A DNA stretch of 64,000 bases from Candidatus Dormiibacterota bacterium (GCA_003169845.1 PNAG01000016.1:1-64000); one strand, 5' to 3'. Shown: positions 25,247 through 32,696, counted from the first letter of the stretch. Translations and numbers: made by a program. Notes: generated from the sequence alone by a model not told the origin.

Positions 25247-25546
25247 ATGAAGCAATTCGAGGCGGCGGCGCAGGCGGCCGTAGATTCGATCCCCGACGAA
25301 TTCTTGTCTTATCTCGAGAACACCGTTTTCATCATCGAGGAGAGCTCGCCGGAGGGCCTGATGGGACTGTATGAGGGCGCGACCGCGCTCTCCGTCCTTG
25401 GAATGCCCGAGCGCATCACGCTCTACAAGCGGGCGCACGAGCAGGCCACCGACTCGATCGACGAGCTCGTGGAGGAGGTGCGGCGGACGATCCTGCACGA
25501 GATCGGGCATCACTTCGGCATGGACGAGGACGACCTGCCGTACTAG
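25247..25546 (+). CDS. Small zincin-type metallopeptidase
   Basis: A 99-residue protein ending in ILHEIGHHFGMDEDDLPY; the HExxH zinc site is H84-E85-H88, and the downstream aspartates fit the short bacterial zincin family (PF06262-like). The upstream part (FLSYLENTVFIIEESSPEGLMGLYEG, ITLYKRAHE) is also typical. The physiological substrate is unknown. The ATG at 25247 sits within 11 bases of the divergent dehydrogenase start, and its stop overlaps the convergent flavin reductase stop by four bases. Confidence 0.88.
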   Translation: MKQFEAAAQAAVDSIPDEFLSYLENTVFIIEESSPEGLMGLYEGATALSVLGMPERITLYKRAHEQATDSIDELVEEVRRTILHEIGHHFGMDEDDLPY

Positions 25547-26016
25547 CGGAGAGTCCAGAAGGCTCGATCCCAGAGGATGAGGGGGTCGCCGGAGCCGGCG
25601 CTGGCTGAGGTCACCTCACCCACGCAGACATCGTGGTCCCCGGCCGGGTGGATCTCGACGAGCCGGCACTCGAGCCAGGCGGCGCAGCCTTCGATCAAGG
25701 GAATGCCGTTGGCTCCCAAGCGATGCGGCACCCCTTCCCACGTGGGATCGATCGCGGGCGCGCGGCCCGCGAACCGGTCGGCGATGAATTCCTGCGAGCG
25801 GGTCAGCACGTTCACGTTGAATGCTTTCCCCTCGGCGACGGCGGCTCGCGTCGCCGCCTCGCGCTCCAGTCCGACCAGGACCATGGGAGGGTCGATCGAG
25901 ATCGAGACCAGGCTGCTGGCGGTCAGGCCGCGGTAGCCGTTCTCCGTGCGCGCGCTGATGACGACGACCCCGGCCGGCACGCGCGCCATCACGTCTCGAA
26001 AGTCGTGGTCTTGCAA
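25543..26016 (-). CDS. Flavin reductase-family protein
   Basis: A 157-residue FMN-binding split-barrel protein. MARVPAGVVVISARTENGYRGLTASSLVSISIDPPMVLVGLERE is the standard N-terminal half of the flavin-reductase-like domain and GCAAWLECRLVEIHPAGDHDVCVGEV the C-terminal half. Such enzymes reduce FMN/FAD with NAD(P)H, often for a partner monooxygenase; none is adjacent. The start is TTG at 26016, with a TAGGCT box eight bases before it. Confidence 0.88.
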   Translation of the reverse strand: MQDHDFRDVMARVPAGVVVISARTENGYRGLTASSLVSISIDPPMVLVGLEREAATRAAVAEGKAFNVNVLTRSQEFIADRFAGRAPAIDPTWEGVPHRLGANGIPLIEGCAAWLECRLVEIHPAGDHDVCVGEVTSASAGSGDPLILWDRAFWTLR

Positions 26017-26079
26017 CAGCCCTCAGCCTAACTGCGCCGGACGGCTCAAGCGGCGAAGGTAGAATCGAGTCCGAAGCGC

Positions 26080-26153
26080 GGCGACGTAGCCAAGTGGCAA
26101 GGCAGAGGTCTGCAAAACCTCCATCCCCAGTTCGATTCTGGGCGTCGCCTCCA
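26080..26153 (+). tRNA. tRNA-Cys (GCA)
   Basis: A complete cloverleaf: acceptor GGCGACG/CGUCGCC, anticodon loop CUGCAAA (GCA), T-arm CCCAG/CUGGG, discriminator U73 as needed by cysteinyl-tRNA synthetase, and encoded CCA (26151-26153). TAGAAT at 26060-26065 is the likely -10 element. Its 3' part from the anticodon loop onward is repeated perfectly at 27942-27986, which marks it as an integration site. Confidence 0.97.
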
Positions 26154-26154
26154 A
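26110..26154 (+). repeat. Left attachment-site repeat (attL), inside tRNA-Cys
   Basis: This 45-bp copy is identical to 27942-27986. It starts at the first base of the anticodon loop and ends one base after the encoded CCA. Confidence 0.88.
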
Positions 26155-26212
26155 TTTCCCGAATGCGAATCCAGGGCTACGAGCTGGACCGGTGGATGAC
26201 GGTATGGCATTT

Positions 26213-26233
26213 TGACTGCCCTGACGACTGCCA
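26213..26233 (+). other. Left pair of putative integrase arm-type sites
   Basis: Two related 9-mers, TGACTGCCC at 26213 and CGACTGCCA at 26225, lie 12 bp apart in the same orientation, just inside the left repeat. The right end of the island has an equivalent pair with the same spacing. The rest of the interval 26155-26239 holds no gene. Confidence 0.45.
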
Positions 26234-26239
26234 ACCTGC

Positions 26240-26548
26240 CTACTGGCCGCGGGGCCTATAACGTGGTCCGTGGCGAGGCAGGACGTGGAGAAAGGCCGCC
26301 CTCGGATTCTCGTGATCCAGTAGTTCGTTTAGATGCTCCTCATCACGAATCCCGTTTGGTCGCAGGAGACCTTTCTCCAGGGTGCCCGGCCGTATCGGGT
26401 TCTTGCTGGTGGGCACGTTGAAAATTGCTATCTGGTGGCCCTGGTCGTCTGTCAGCTCCAACCAGACATAGTTCTTCCGACTGTGCTTAGGGTCTTCGCT
26501 GCATCCCAAGCGTTTGAATGCGGCGATCGCCTGGCCCGGCGACAGCAC
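26240..26548 (-). CDS. HicA-like putative toxin
   Basis: A 102-residue basic protein. The order LSPGQAIAAFKRLG, then YVWLELTDDQGHQIAIFNVPTSKNPIRPGTLEKGLLRPNGIRDEEHLNELL, matches the HicA double-stranded-RNA-binding-like fold, in which the GTL...L motif is typical. The usual GSH with the catalytic histidine is not present in that form; the corresponding segment reads DPKHSRKNYVW. It could be an atypical or inactivated mRNA interferase. It follows the HicB-like gene after eight bases, antitoxin first. A proline/arginine-rich tail extends beyond the fold. Confidence 0.58.
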   Translation of the reverse strand: MLSPGQAIAAFKRLGCSEDPKHSRKNYVWLELTDDQGHQIAIFNVPTSKNPIRPGTLEKGLLRPNGIRDEEHLNELLDHENPRAAFLHVLPRHGPRYRPRGQ

Positions 26549-26556
26549 GAGCCGAG

Positions 26557-26907
26557 CTAGCGCTTGACGAAGCGGAAGCTTTGCCCTCTCAGGTCCAAGA
26601 GGCGCTGTAGATCGCTGCCGAGCGTCTCGTACTTCTCATTGAGGATGTTCCAGAACTCATTGAGCTGTTCTGCAAACTCACTAATCAGGTCTGGCTCTGT
26701 GTCTGCTACAGCCGTGATACCCAGGAGCTCAGCGTGGGCCGCCCACGAGCCGTCGTCCTCTTGCCATATCTCGACGTCGATTGCCGCCGGCAACATGGCG
26801 ATCGCGGACTTCTGAGCACCCGCCGCGTGCGAGTCTATCGGCACTGGCGCGCGAAACAGGTAGGTGTCGCTGGGGCTCTTCACGTCGGGTGGACTCAAGG
26901 TCTGCAC
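26557..26907 (-). CDS. HicB-like putative antitoxin
   Basis: A 116-residue acidic protein. From residue 45 on, VEIWQEDDGSWAAHAELLGITAVADTEPDLISEFAEQLNEFW has the strand-strand-helix pattern of the HicB partial RNase-H fold. The usual C-terminal DNA-binding domain is not obvious; the tail is LQRLLDLRGQSFRFVKR. The first 40 residues look unstructured, so the start may be internal (for instance Met-38). It sits between an unknown gene (nine bases upstream) and the HicA-like gene (eight bases downstream). Confidence 0.55.
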   Translation of the reverse strand: MQTLSPPDVKSPSDTYLFRAPVPIDSHAAGAQKSAIAMLPAAIDVEIWQEDDGSWAAHAELLGITAVADTEPDLISEFAEQLNEFWNILNEKYETLGSDLQRLLDLRGQSFRFVKR

Positions 26908-26916
26908 GCGAACCTC

Positions 26917-27648
26917 CTAGCCGAGTAGTGCGATCTTAGGCGCCACCGTGTCGTAAAGCAACCGCTGAACCTCCTGGATCCGAGGAACGACAGACTTCAT
27001 GTCGCTAGTGACGGCGAACATGCCGACAACTTGCAAGAACAGCTTAGTCTTGTCGGCAAACAGGGGCTCTATTCGAATGTCGAAGGCATCCCTCAACCCG
27101 CCCGGCACGGCTTCCATTGTGACCCCAGGTGGTAGCGGGGCCTCGGCTGGCCGATTCAACGTAATACGGACTCCGCTCCCCTGGTACTCAAGGTTGGGAA
27201 TCTCCTGGCCCAGCCTTCGCACCGCATCCTTCAGATATATCTGAGACACGAATTCGTCTGAGCGTATTCCTGAACCCTCCCACTGCGCCTGCAAATCCAC
27301 AGACAGGGTCATCATCAAGGTGCCTTCAGGCAGCTTCTCCCTGAAGTGAGTCATCGCGACGCCCAGCCTGTCTGTCGCAAGGGGAAAGGCCGATCGGCTG
27401 AGATCCTCCTGAAACGCCATTGCAGCACCAGTCAATGTAAGAACGGACACGCCATCGGCAGTTGCCATCTGCCCCCCGCCTGGGACTAATTGGAAGTTCG
27501 CGAAGCCATATCTGGCCAGTTCGCCATAGATGGTCGACACGTCTTTGGCGCCAAGTGCCGCTGGGGCGATCAGGTGCCCTTGCGGCGGCGAAAGCAGCGA
27601 CGCCTGGACGCCTAGGAACGTGAGTAGGAGCTTTTCGCGATCGAGCAT
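26917..27648 (-). CDS. Unknown protein, first gene of the island cassette
   Basis: A 243-residue soluble protein beginning MLDREKLLLTFLGVQASLLS. No domain recognised. Visible features are a glycine-rich turn (LVPGGGQMATADGVSVLTL), a central MTHFREKLPEGTLMMTLSVDLQAQW, and a C-terminal FDIRIEPLFADKTKLFLQVVGMFAVTSDMKSVVPRIQEVQRLLYDTV, which looks like alternating strands and a closing helix. Position in a tight operon with the HicB/HicA-like pair suggests a joint role. It is bounded upstream by about 290 bases without a convincing gene (27649-27941), which hold the right arm-like repeats and a 31-codon open frame that I do not call. Confidence 0.7.
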   Translation of the reverse strand: MLDREKLLLTFLGVQASLLSPPQGHLIAPAALGAKDVSTIYGELARYGFANFQLVPGGGQMATADGVSVLTLTGAAMAFQEDLSRSAFPLATDRLGVAMTHFREKLPEGTLMMTLSVDLQAQWEGSGIRSDEFVSQIYLKDAVRRLGQEIPNLEYQGSGVRITLNRPAEAPLPPGVTMEAVPGGLRDAFDIRIEPLFADKTKLFLQVVGMFAVTSDMKSVVPRIQEVQRLLYDTVAPKIALLG

Positions 27649-27825
27649 TCTGTTCTGCCCTATGTTAAGCGGCCAGCGTGGACCTCTAGGCTAGGCGCAA
27701 GATGGCCGCCGACTTCGAGACTTCGACGAAGGGGTACGCCCCACATGTCGGACCGAGAAGCGCCAGGCGCGGCCAAGCGCCTGGCCAAGCTGCTCACACG
27801 GCCCCAAGCGGCGGATGCAGCCGTT

Positions 27826-27846
27826 TGGCTGCCAATCTGACTGCCA
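27826..27846 (+). other. Right pair of putative integrase arm-type sites
   Basis: TGGCTGCCA at 27826 and TGACTGCCA at 27838 lie 12 bp apart, the same orientation and spacing as the pair at 26213-26233 near the other end of the island. Such paired repeats inside both attachment sites are expected for arm sites of a lambda-type integrase. Confidence 0.45.
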
Positions 27847-27941
27847 TCCGACTGGATTAGTCGTTTTCCACTAGAGATAACCGCCGCCAGCAAGAACTCA
27901 AAGACAGGGGCGGCGAGGTCTTGAGATTAGGTCGAGGCGAA

Positions 27942-27986
27942 CTGCAAAACCTCCATCCCCAGTTCGATTCTGGGCGTCGCCTCCAA
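27942..27986 (+). repeat. Right attachment-site repeat (attR), tRNA-Cys 3' copy
   Basis: This is an exact 45-bp copy of the 3' part of tRNA-Cys, without the 5' half. It cannot form a tRNA and marks the right border of the island. Confidence 0.9.
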
Positions 27987-28005
27987 CTACCCCAGAGGCG
28001 GGCGG

Positions 28006-28311
28006 CTAGTGAGAGTGAGACCCGCCCGATACGACCAGCGGCGGGCTGCCGCCACCGGATTGGAATGACCCCTGGGCGGGCGGCTGGAGCTGCCCGTCGT
28101 CCGTGAAAGTGGGCGCGGAGCTGTTCGAGGTATCGAAGCTAGGCGCGGTGTTCGCGCTGCTCTGACTCTGGCCCGGAAGCGTGACGGCCGCGATCACCGA
28201 GAACACCGCCACCAAGCCGGCAGCCCACATGAAGCAGGCCCAGGTAAGGTCGTGCAGCTTCTGCATCGCCCGGTCGCGCTGCTCGATGGCTTCGAACGGT
28301 TGCTGGGCCAT
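28006..28311 (-). CDS. Small single-helix membrane protein, unknown
   Basis: A 101-residue protein: MAQQPFEAIEQRDRAMQKLHDLTWACF, one transmembrane helix (about residues 27-46), then a Ser/Gln/Pro-rich tail (PSFDTSNSSAPTFTDDGQ) that is probably extracytoplasmic and disordered. The start at 28311 is favoured because TATTTT lies seven bases before it, in the arrangement seen for other leaderless genes. It is divergent from the E2 gene. No family recognised. Confidence 0.6.
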   Translation of the reverse strand: MAQQPFEAIEQRDRAMQKLHDLTWACFMWAAGLVAVFSVIAAVTLPGQSQSSANTAPSFDTSNSSAPTFTDDGQLQPPAQGSFQSGGGSPPLVVSGGSHSH

Positions 28312-28384
28312 TGCGCCGAAAATACCACCTCTCCCTTGGAATCGGCTTGGGAACGCGCTTGTCCCGAATTCAGGTTTACCTCCG

Positions 28385-28390
28385 TTACAC
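28385..28390 (+). promoter_or_regulatory. Leaderless -10 box of the E2-lipA-lipB operon
   Basis: TACACT lies about six to seven bases upstream of the ATG at 28398 within CGTTACACTCGATCAATG, so transcription should begin at the start codon. No ribosome-binding purine run is present, which agrees with a leaderless message. Confidence 0.5.
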
Positions 28391-28397
28391 TCGATCA

Positions 28398-29693
28398 ATG
28401 GGCCTGGCCCAGATCAAGATGCCGCAGCTCGGCGAATCGGTCACCGAGGGAACGGTCGACAAGTGGCTGAAGCACGAGGGCGACTTCGTCAAGCGCGACG
28501 AGCCGCTGGTCGAGGTCGTGACGGACAAGGTGAACGCCGAGATCCCGTCGCCCTTCGAAGGCAAGCTGGTCAAGATCTCGGCCACCGAAGGCGAGACCGT
28601 GCGCGTGGGCGCCGTGATCGCGGAGATCGAGGTCGCCGGCGCAGGCGCCCCGACCGCTGCAGCCGCCCCCGCCAACGCGCCCGCTTCCGGTCCGGCTCCA
28701 GAGGCCGGGGTGGCGCACACGGAGGTCCCAACCGAACCGGATGGCAGCCCGGGGCCGGCGGCGGGGTCCGCGGGCGGCGACGGTGCCGGGGAGCGCGCCC
28801 GCCTCTCCCCCGCCGTGCGCAAGCTGGCTGCCGAGCACGGGATCGACGCTGCGGCGCTACGCGGCTCGGGAATGGGCGGCCGGGTCACCCGCGACGACGT
28901 CCTCGCTGCCGTCGGATCGGGCCAGACGGCGGCGCCCGCTGCTGCCGTTGCTCCTGTGCCCACCGCACCGCCAAAACCGGCCCGTGACGACAGCGCCCGC
29001 GAGGAGCTGGTGAAGCTCAGCGTCATGCGCCGCTCGATCGCCGAGCACATGGTGCGCAGCCTCGCCACCTCTCCTCACGCCTGGACCCTGCAGGAGGTCG
29101 ACGTCACCAACCTCGTCCGCTATCGCGACGCCGAGAAGGAGAGCTTCAAGGCGCGACACGGCGCGGCGCTGACCTACCTGCCGTTCGTGGTGCAGGTGGT
29201 ATGCGAGGTCATCAAGCAGTACCCATGGCTGAACTCCACCTGGACGGACGAAGGGGTCGTCCTGAAGCGCTACATCAACATGGGCGTCGCCGTCTCGATT
29301 CCGGACGGGCTGATCGTGCCGGTGGTGAAGGACGCGGACCAGCGCGGATTCACCGACCTCGTGCGCACCCTCAACGACCTGATCGAGCGCGCACGGAACA
29401 AGCAGCTCAAAACCGAGGACGTGCAGGGCGGAACCTTCACCCTGAACAACACGGGCGCAACCGGGTCGGTCGCGAGCCAGCCGATCATCAATCAGCCCCA
29501 GGCGGCGATCCTGACCACCGAATCGATCGTCAAGCGCCCAGTCGTGGTCAATGACGGGATCGCGGTGCGCCAGATCATGAACATGTGCCTTAGCTTCGAC
29601 CATCGCATCGTCGATGGGATGATGGCCGGACAGTTCCTCGGCGCGATCAAGAAGCGCCTCGAAGAATGGACGCCCGGTAGCATCCGCCTGTGA
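28398..29693 (+). CDS. 2-oxoacid dehydrogenase E2 component (dihydrolipoamide acyltransferase)
   Basis: A 431-residue core subunit of a pyruvate-, oxoglutarate- or branched-chain 2-oxoacid dehydrogenase complex. The order is one lipoyl domain ([17 protein letters not shown] to [10 protein letters not shown], lipoylated K44), an Ala/Pro linker, the peripheral-subunit-binding domain ([23 protein letters not shown]) and the acyltransferase domain with HRIVDG near residues 402-407. Substrate choice cannot be read; the single lipoyl domain and the sequence near the active site resemble branched-chain or succinyl types. lipA starts in the GTGA of its stop codon, so the operon produces both the lipoyl acceptor and the lipoylation enzymes. 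Confidence 0.94.
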   Translation: MGLAQIKMPQLGESVTEGTVDKWLKHEGDFVKRDEPLVEVVTDKVNAEIPSPFEGKLVKISATEGETVRVGAVIAEIEVAGAGAPTAAAAPANAPASGPAPEAGVAHTEVPTEPDGSPGPAAGSAGGDGAGERARLSPAVRKLAAEHGIDAAALRGSGMGGRVTRDDVLAAVGSGQTAAPAAAVAPVPTAPPKPARDDSAREELVKLSVMRRSIAEHMVRSLATSPHAWTLQEVDVTNLVRYRDAEKESFKARHGAALTYLPFVVQVVCEVIKQYPWLNSTWTDEGVVLKRYINMGVAVSIPDGLIVPVVKDADQRGFTDLVRTLNDLIERARNKQLKTEDVQGGTFTLNNTGATGSVASQPIINQPQAAILTTESIVKRPVVVNDGIAVRQIMNMCLSFDHRIVDGMMAGQFLGAIKKRLEEWTPGSIRL

Positions 29694-30583
29694 GCGCCAC
29701 ACAGCCGCTGACGCCCGCGCCAATCCCGGAGTGGATCCGCATCCGTGTGACCGAAGGTGAGAACTTCAAAGACCTGAAGCAGATGGTGCGCAGCGGCCGG
29801 CTGCATACGGTGTGCGAAGAGGCGAGATGCCCCAACATCTTCGATTGCTGGAACCGGCGGACGGCCACCTTCATGATCCTCGGCGACGTCTGCACCCGCG
29901 CGTGCCGGTTCTGCGCCGTGACCTCGGGCAGGCCGACCGAACTCGACCTCGGCGAGCCGCTGCGCGTGGCCGAGTCCGTCGCCGAACTCGGCCTGAAGCA
30001 CGCGGTGATCACGTCGGTGGACCGCGATGACCTGAAAGACGGGGGCGCGGGCATCTTCGCGCGCACGATTCGCGCGATCCGCCGGCGCAGCCCGGGTACG
30101 ACGATCGAGGTCCTGACGCCTGATTTCCAGGGTGACCTGGGGTCGGTGCGGACGGTCGTCGACGCGGGGCCGGAAATCTTCAACCACAACACGGAGACGG
30201 TGCCGCGGCTCTATTCACGAATCAGGCCTAAGGCCGTATACGCCAACAGCCTCGCCCTCCTACGGCACGTGAAATCGCTTGCGCCGCACATGGTCACCAA
30301 GTCGGGCCTGATGGTCGGTCTTGGGGAAACCGAGGACGAGCTCCTCGACGTCTTCCGCAACATGCGCGCTCACAACATCGACGTGCTGACAGTGGGCCAG
30401 TACCTGCGCCCCTCGAAACAGCACGCGGAGGTTGTCCGTTACTACCGCCCCGAAGAGTTCGCGCGCCTCAAGGAGCAGGCGCTCGAGATGGGTTTCGGCC
30501 ACGTCGAAGCCGGCCCGCTCGTCCGCTCCTCCTACCACGCCGATGAACAGGTCCCGGTCCGTAAGAGCCTGCTGGCTGGGTAG
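29690..30583 (+). CDS. lipA: Lipoyl synthase
   Basis: A 297-residue radical-SAM enzyme that inserts two sulfurs into octanoyl groups on E2 or H protein. The auxiliary cluster cysteines are in [13 protein letters not shown] (C42, C47, C53) and the radical-SAM cluster in CTRACRFC (C68, C72, C75). The C-terminal [10 protein letters not shown] carries the conserved RSSYHA serine ligand. The GTG start overlaps the E2 stop by four bases. lipB overlaps its 3' end by about 40 bases. Confidence 0.97.
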   Translation: MSATQPLTPAPIPEWIRIRVTEGENFKDLKQMVRSGRLHTVCEEARCPNIFDCWNRRTATFMILGDVCTRACRFCAVTSGRPTELDLGEPLRVAESVAELGLKHAVITSVDRDDLKDGGAGIFARTIRAIRRRSPGTTIEVLTPDFQGDLGSVRTVVDAGPEIFNHNTETVPRLYSRIRPKAVYANSLALLRHVKSLAPHMVTKSGLMVGLGETEDELLDVFRNMRAHNIDVLTVGQYLRPSKQHAEVVRYYRPEEFARLKEQALEMGFGHVEAGPLVRSSYHADEQVPVRKSLLAG

Positions 30584-31238
30584 GACTCCCTACCGGGAGG
30601 CCTGGGACCTGCAGGCGAAGCTCGTCTCTGCCCTGCGCGATGGCCATGCGCCCGACACGCTGCTTCTGCTCGAGCATCCGCACGTTTTCACAATGGGCAA
30701 GGCCGCGAGGCCCGACCACCTGCTGTGGGACGAAGCGGAACGAGCGCGGCGCGACGTGGACGTCATCTGGTCGGACCGCGGGGGCGAAGCCACATATCAC
30801 GGCCCGGGACAATTGGTGGGCTACCCGATCCTCGACCTCGCCCGCGTTGAGCTCTCGATTCCGCAGTACCTGGAGAAGCTCGAGCTGTCAGTGATCGACT
30901 ACCTGCACGACCTCGGCGTCGACTCCCAGCCTGGCGAGCCCGGTCTCACGGGCGTCTGGTCCCAGGGTGAGAAGGTCGCGGCCATAGGCATCAAGCTGAA
31001 CCGGTCGATCGTCAGCCATGGGTTTGCGCTCAACCTGACGACCGATCTCGCCTACTTCGACGGCATCGTCCCGTGCGGGCACGCCGACCTGCGGCCGACC
31101 TCGGTGGAGGCGATCACGCGCAAGCAGGTGGAGACGCAAGCCGCGGCCCGCGCCTACGCAGACCATTTCTCGAGCATTTTCGATGTCGAGATCGAGTGGG
31201 GCTCCGCCCAGAAGGTTCTGCCGAACCTGGCGCGCTGA
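30543..31238 (+). CDS. lipB: Lipoyl(octanoyl) transferase
   Basis: A 231-residue cysteine/lysine acyltransferase that moves octanoate from acyl-carrier protein to E2 or H protein. Motifs are [34 protein letters not shown] with the catalytic lysine near K144, and [14 protein letters not shown] with the catalytic cysteine near C178. The ATG at 30543 gives the normal family N-terminus ([15 protein letters not shown]) and overlaps lipA by 41 bases in another frame. Confidence 0.95.
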   Translation: MNRSRSVRACWLGRTPYREAWDLQAKLVSALRDGHAPDTLLLLEHPHVFTMGKAARPDHLLWDEAERARRDVDVIWSDRGGEATYHGPGQLVGYPILDLARVELSIPQYLEKLELSVIDYLHDLGVDSQPGEPGLTGVWSQGEKVAAIGIKLNRSIVSHGFALNLTTDLAYFDGIVPCGHADLRPTSVEAITRKQVETQAAARAYADHFSSIFDVEIEWGSAQKVLPNLAR

Positions 31239-31244
31239 GATCGG

Positions 31245-31961
31245 ATGGCGCTGTCCATACCGGCGCTGACCGCGTTTCTCGACTTCGACGTGCCCGATTG
31301 GCTGCGCGAGCCGACCTGGTGGCGGCCCCTGACTCACTTCATCAGCGCGTTCGTGCTCGACCACCAGGCCGGCGGCCTATTTTTCGTCATCTTCTTTGAA
31401 GAGCTTGGAGTGCCACTGCCGGCGCCAGGCGATGTGGCGATCATCTACGGCGGCTACCTCACGACCACCGGCGCAATCCCGTACCCGCTGGCTTTCGCGG
31501 CCGTGGTTTCTGGCGCGGTCCTGGGAAGCGCCTGCAACCTGACCATCAGCCGGCGTTACGGCCGGCCCTTCATCCAGCGATTTGGGCGATATATCGGCAT
31601 CACGGACGAACGCATGGTCCGGGCCGAACGGATCTTCAAGCGCTGGGGGCCGTGGGCGATCATCGTCGGCCGGCAGATCCCAGGGATGCGGATCGTCCTT
31701 TCCGCACTGTCTGGAATACTTGACGTCCCCTACAGGGTATTCATACCGTGCGTTCTGATCTCAGCCTCGATCTGGGCGGCCGTCTTTCTCGAGATCGGGC
31801 GTCGGCTCGGACCTTCAGTGAGAAATCTCTTTTCCCTCTTCCCCGGACAGCTGATCCCCTGGCTGGCTCTGGGTTTGATCCTCTTCGCGATCGGGTATCT
31901 CGGATATAGACATGGCTTCAAACCGAAAGAGCCTCGAGACGCCGTCAACCAGCCGCAGTGA
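31245..31961 (+). CDS. DedA-family membrane protein
   Basis: A 238-residue polytopic protein of the DedA/VTT family. FFVIFFEELGVPLPAPGDVAIIYGGYL is the conserved E-x-x-x-P-x-P-x-x motif, and GRQIPGMRIVLSALSGI the G-R-x-x-P-x-x-R motif. DedA proteins flip undecaprenyl phosphate or phospholipids, which would link this gene to the envelope genes around it. The gene starts six bases after lipB, and its last 50 bases overlap the next small gene. Confidence 0.9.
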   Translation: MALSIPALTAFLDFDVPDWLREPTWWRPLTHFISAFVLDHQAGGLFFVIFFEELGVPLPAPGDVAIIYGGYLTTTGAIPYPLAFAAVVSGAVLGSACNLTISRRYGRPFIQRFGRYIGITDERMVRAERIFKRWGPWAIIVGRQIPGMRIVLSALSGILDVPYRVFIPCVLISASIWAAVFLEIGRRLGPSVRNLFSLFPGQLIPWLALGLILFAIGYLGYRHGFKPKEPRDAVNQPQ

Positions 31962-32244
31962 GCTGGTTCACCTGAACAGCGTCTCCATGGACGAAGACGA
32001 CGAGATCCTCCCGGACTTCGAGGCCGAGGTGGATGGGCGCCGGGTCTGGGTGACCGCGGTGCTCGAGCGGACTGCCGTGGTGGAACCCGCTCCCGGCGAG
32101 CCCAAGGTGCTGGTCAACCGTGGCCGCCTGATGGTCAACCCCGACCACCTGCGAGTACGCCACCTGGCGAGCAAGGAAGCGGCGCGCCGCGGGCGCGAGG
32201 CCGCCCGGCAACTGCGTATGCAGGAGCACAGCTCCGCGGCTTAG
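31912..32244 (+). CDS. Small conserved protein, 'VLERT' paralogue 1
   Basis: A 110-residue protein from the ATG at 31912; a shorter version from Met-26 (31987) would avoid most of the overlap with dedA. The core FEAEVDGRRVWVTAVLERTAVVEPAPGEPKVLVNRGRLMVNPDHLRV matches the core of the next gene (FNAMVDGKQVRVRAVLERTVVIE), so the two are tandem paralogues. The short beta-rich core and charged helical tail (KEAARRGREAARQLRMQ) suggest a small binding protein. The function is unknown. Confidence 0.65.
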   Translation: MASNRKSLETPSTSRSELVHLNSVSMDEDDEILPDFEAEVDGRRVWVTAVLERTAVVEPAPGEPKVLVNRGRLMVNPDHLRVRHLASKEAARRGREAARQLRMQEHSSAA

Positions 32245-32314
32245 CGCTCGGTACCGCTCGTTGAACTCGTCCTACGATCGGCGCAAACCTTAAGGTCTGG
32301 TAAAGTCCCCTCTT

Positions 32315-32337
32315 GCCGAACTTGGTTCGGCTTTTTT
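32315..32337 (+). terminator. Rho-independent terminator between the two small paralogues
   Basis: GCCGAAC (32315-32321), loop TTG, GTTCGGC (32325-32331) and six T (32332-32337). It lies 70 bases after the first gene and 50 bases before the second. A second smaller hairpin (GGCGG, CCGCC at about 32345-32361) follows. It either ends the E2 operon or forms an attenuator in the leader of the second gene. Confidence 0.85.
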
Positions 32338-32386
32338 CCATTTCGGCGGCTTGAAACCGCCTATCAGGTCTAGGGGTAGCCAACAT

Positions 32387-32689
32387 ATGAGCAAGATCGT
32401 TGATCTCGTGTCTCTGGCCAGCATCGTCCCACCCCTCAACCACGAGGTCAGCGGCGGATTCAATGCGATGGTCGACGGCAAGCAGGTCCGAGTTCGCGCG
32501 GTGCTCGAGCGGACGGTCGTGATCGAGCACCAGGAGGGCGGCGAGCGAAGCGTCGTCCGAAAGGACAACTGCATGGTGCAGCCTTCTGCCGTCGAGTTCG
32601 TGCCGGGAAACCCGAACAACGGGGTCGGCCCCCGTCAGTGGCGGAGGCTGCCCGGTAAGCCACCCGCCACGCCGAGACCAGTCCCCTAG
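32387..32689 (+). CDS. Small conserved protein, 'VLERT' paralogue 2
   Basis: A 100-residue protein, MSKIVDLVSLASIVPPLNHEV, followed by the shared core FNAMVDGKQVRVRAVLERTVVIEHQEGGERSVVRKDNCMVQPSAVEFV and a Gly/Pro/Arg-rich tail. The ATG at 32387 is preceded by AGGGGTAG, a moderate ribosome site. It nearly abuts the convergent malate synthase gene. I do not recognise the family. Confidence 0.66.
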   Translation: MSKIVDLVSLASIVPPLNHEVSGGFNAMVDGKQVRVRAVLERTVVIEHQEGGERSVVRKDNCMVQPSAVEFVPGNPNNGVGPRQWRRLPGKPPATPRPVP

Positions 32690-32696
32690 CCCAACC

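Larger units (their letters stand above)
26110..27986. mobile_element. Integrase-less genomic island at tRNA-Cys
   Basis: A 45-bp perfect direct repeat brackets this segment: 26110-26154 (from the anticodon loop of tRNA-Cys to just past CCA) and 27942-27986. This is the classical footprint of site-specific integration into a tRNA 3' end, with the tRNA kept whole on the left. The enclosed 1.8 kb holds a three-gene minus-strand cassette (unknown, HicB-like, HicA-like) and paired 9-bp repeats near both ends, but no recombinase. Base composition appears less GC-rich than the flanks. Excision between the repeats would release a circle of 1832 bp. Confidence 0.82.

Noticed and set aside
27745..27840. 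31-codon open frame (MSDREAPGAAKRLAK...)
   Set aside because: It overlaps the right arm-like repeats and has no ribosome site. It may be a remnant but cannot be supported as a gene.
27649..27941. Integrase gene remnant in the island
   Set aside because: No stretch with tyrosine- or serine-recombinase motifs was found on either strand.
27942..27986. Second tRNA-Cys gene
   Set aside because: Only the part from the anticodon loop to the 3' end is present; the acceptor 5' strand, D-arm and 5' anticodon stem are missing.
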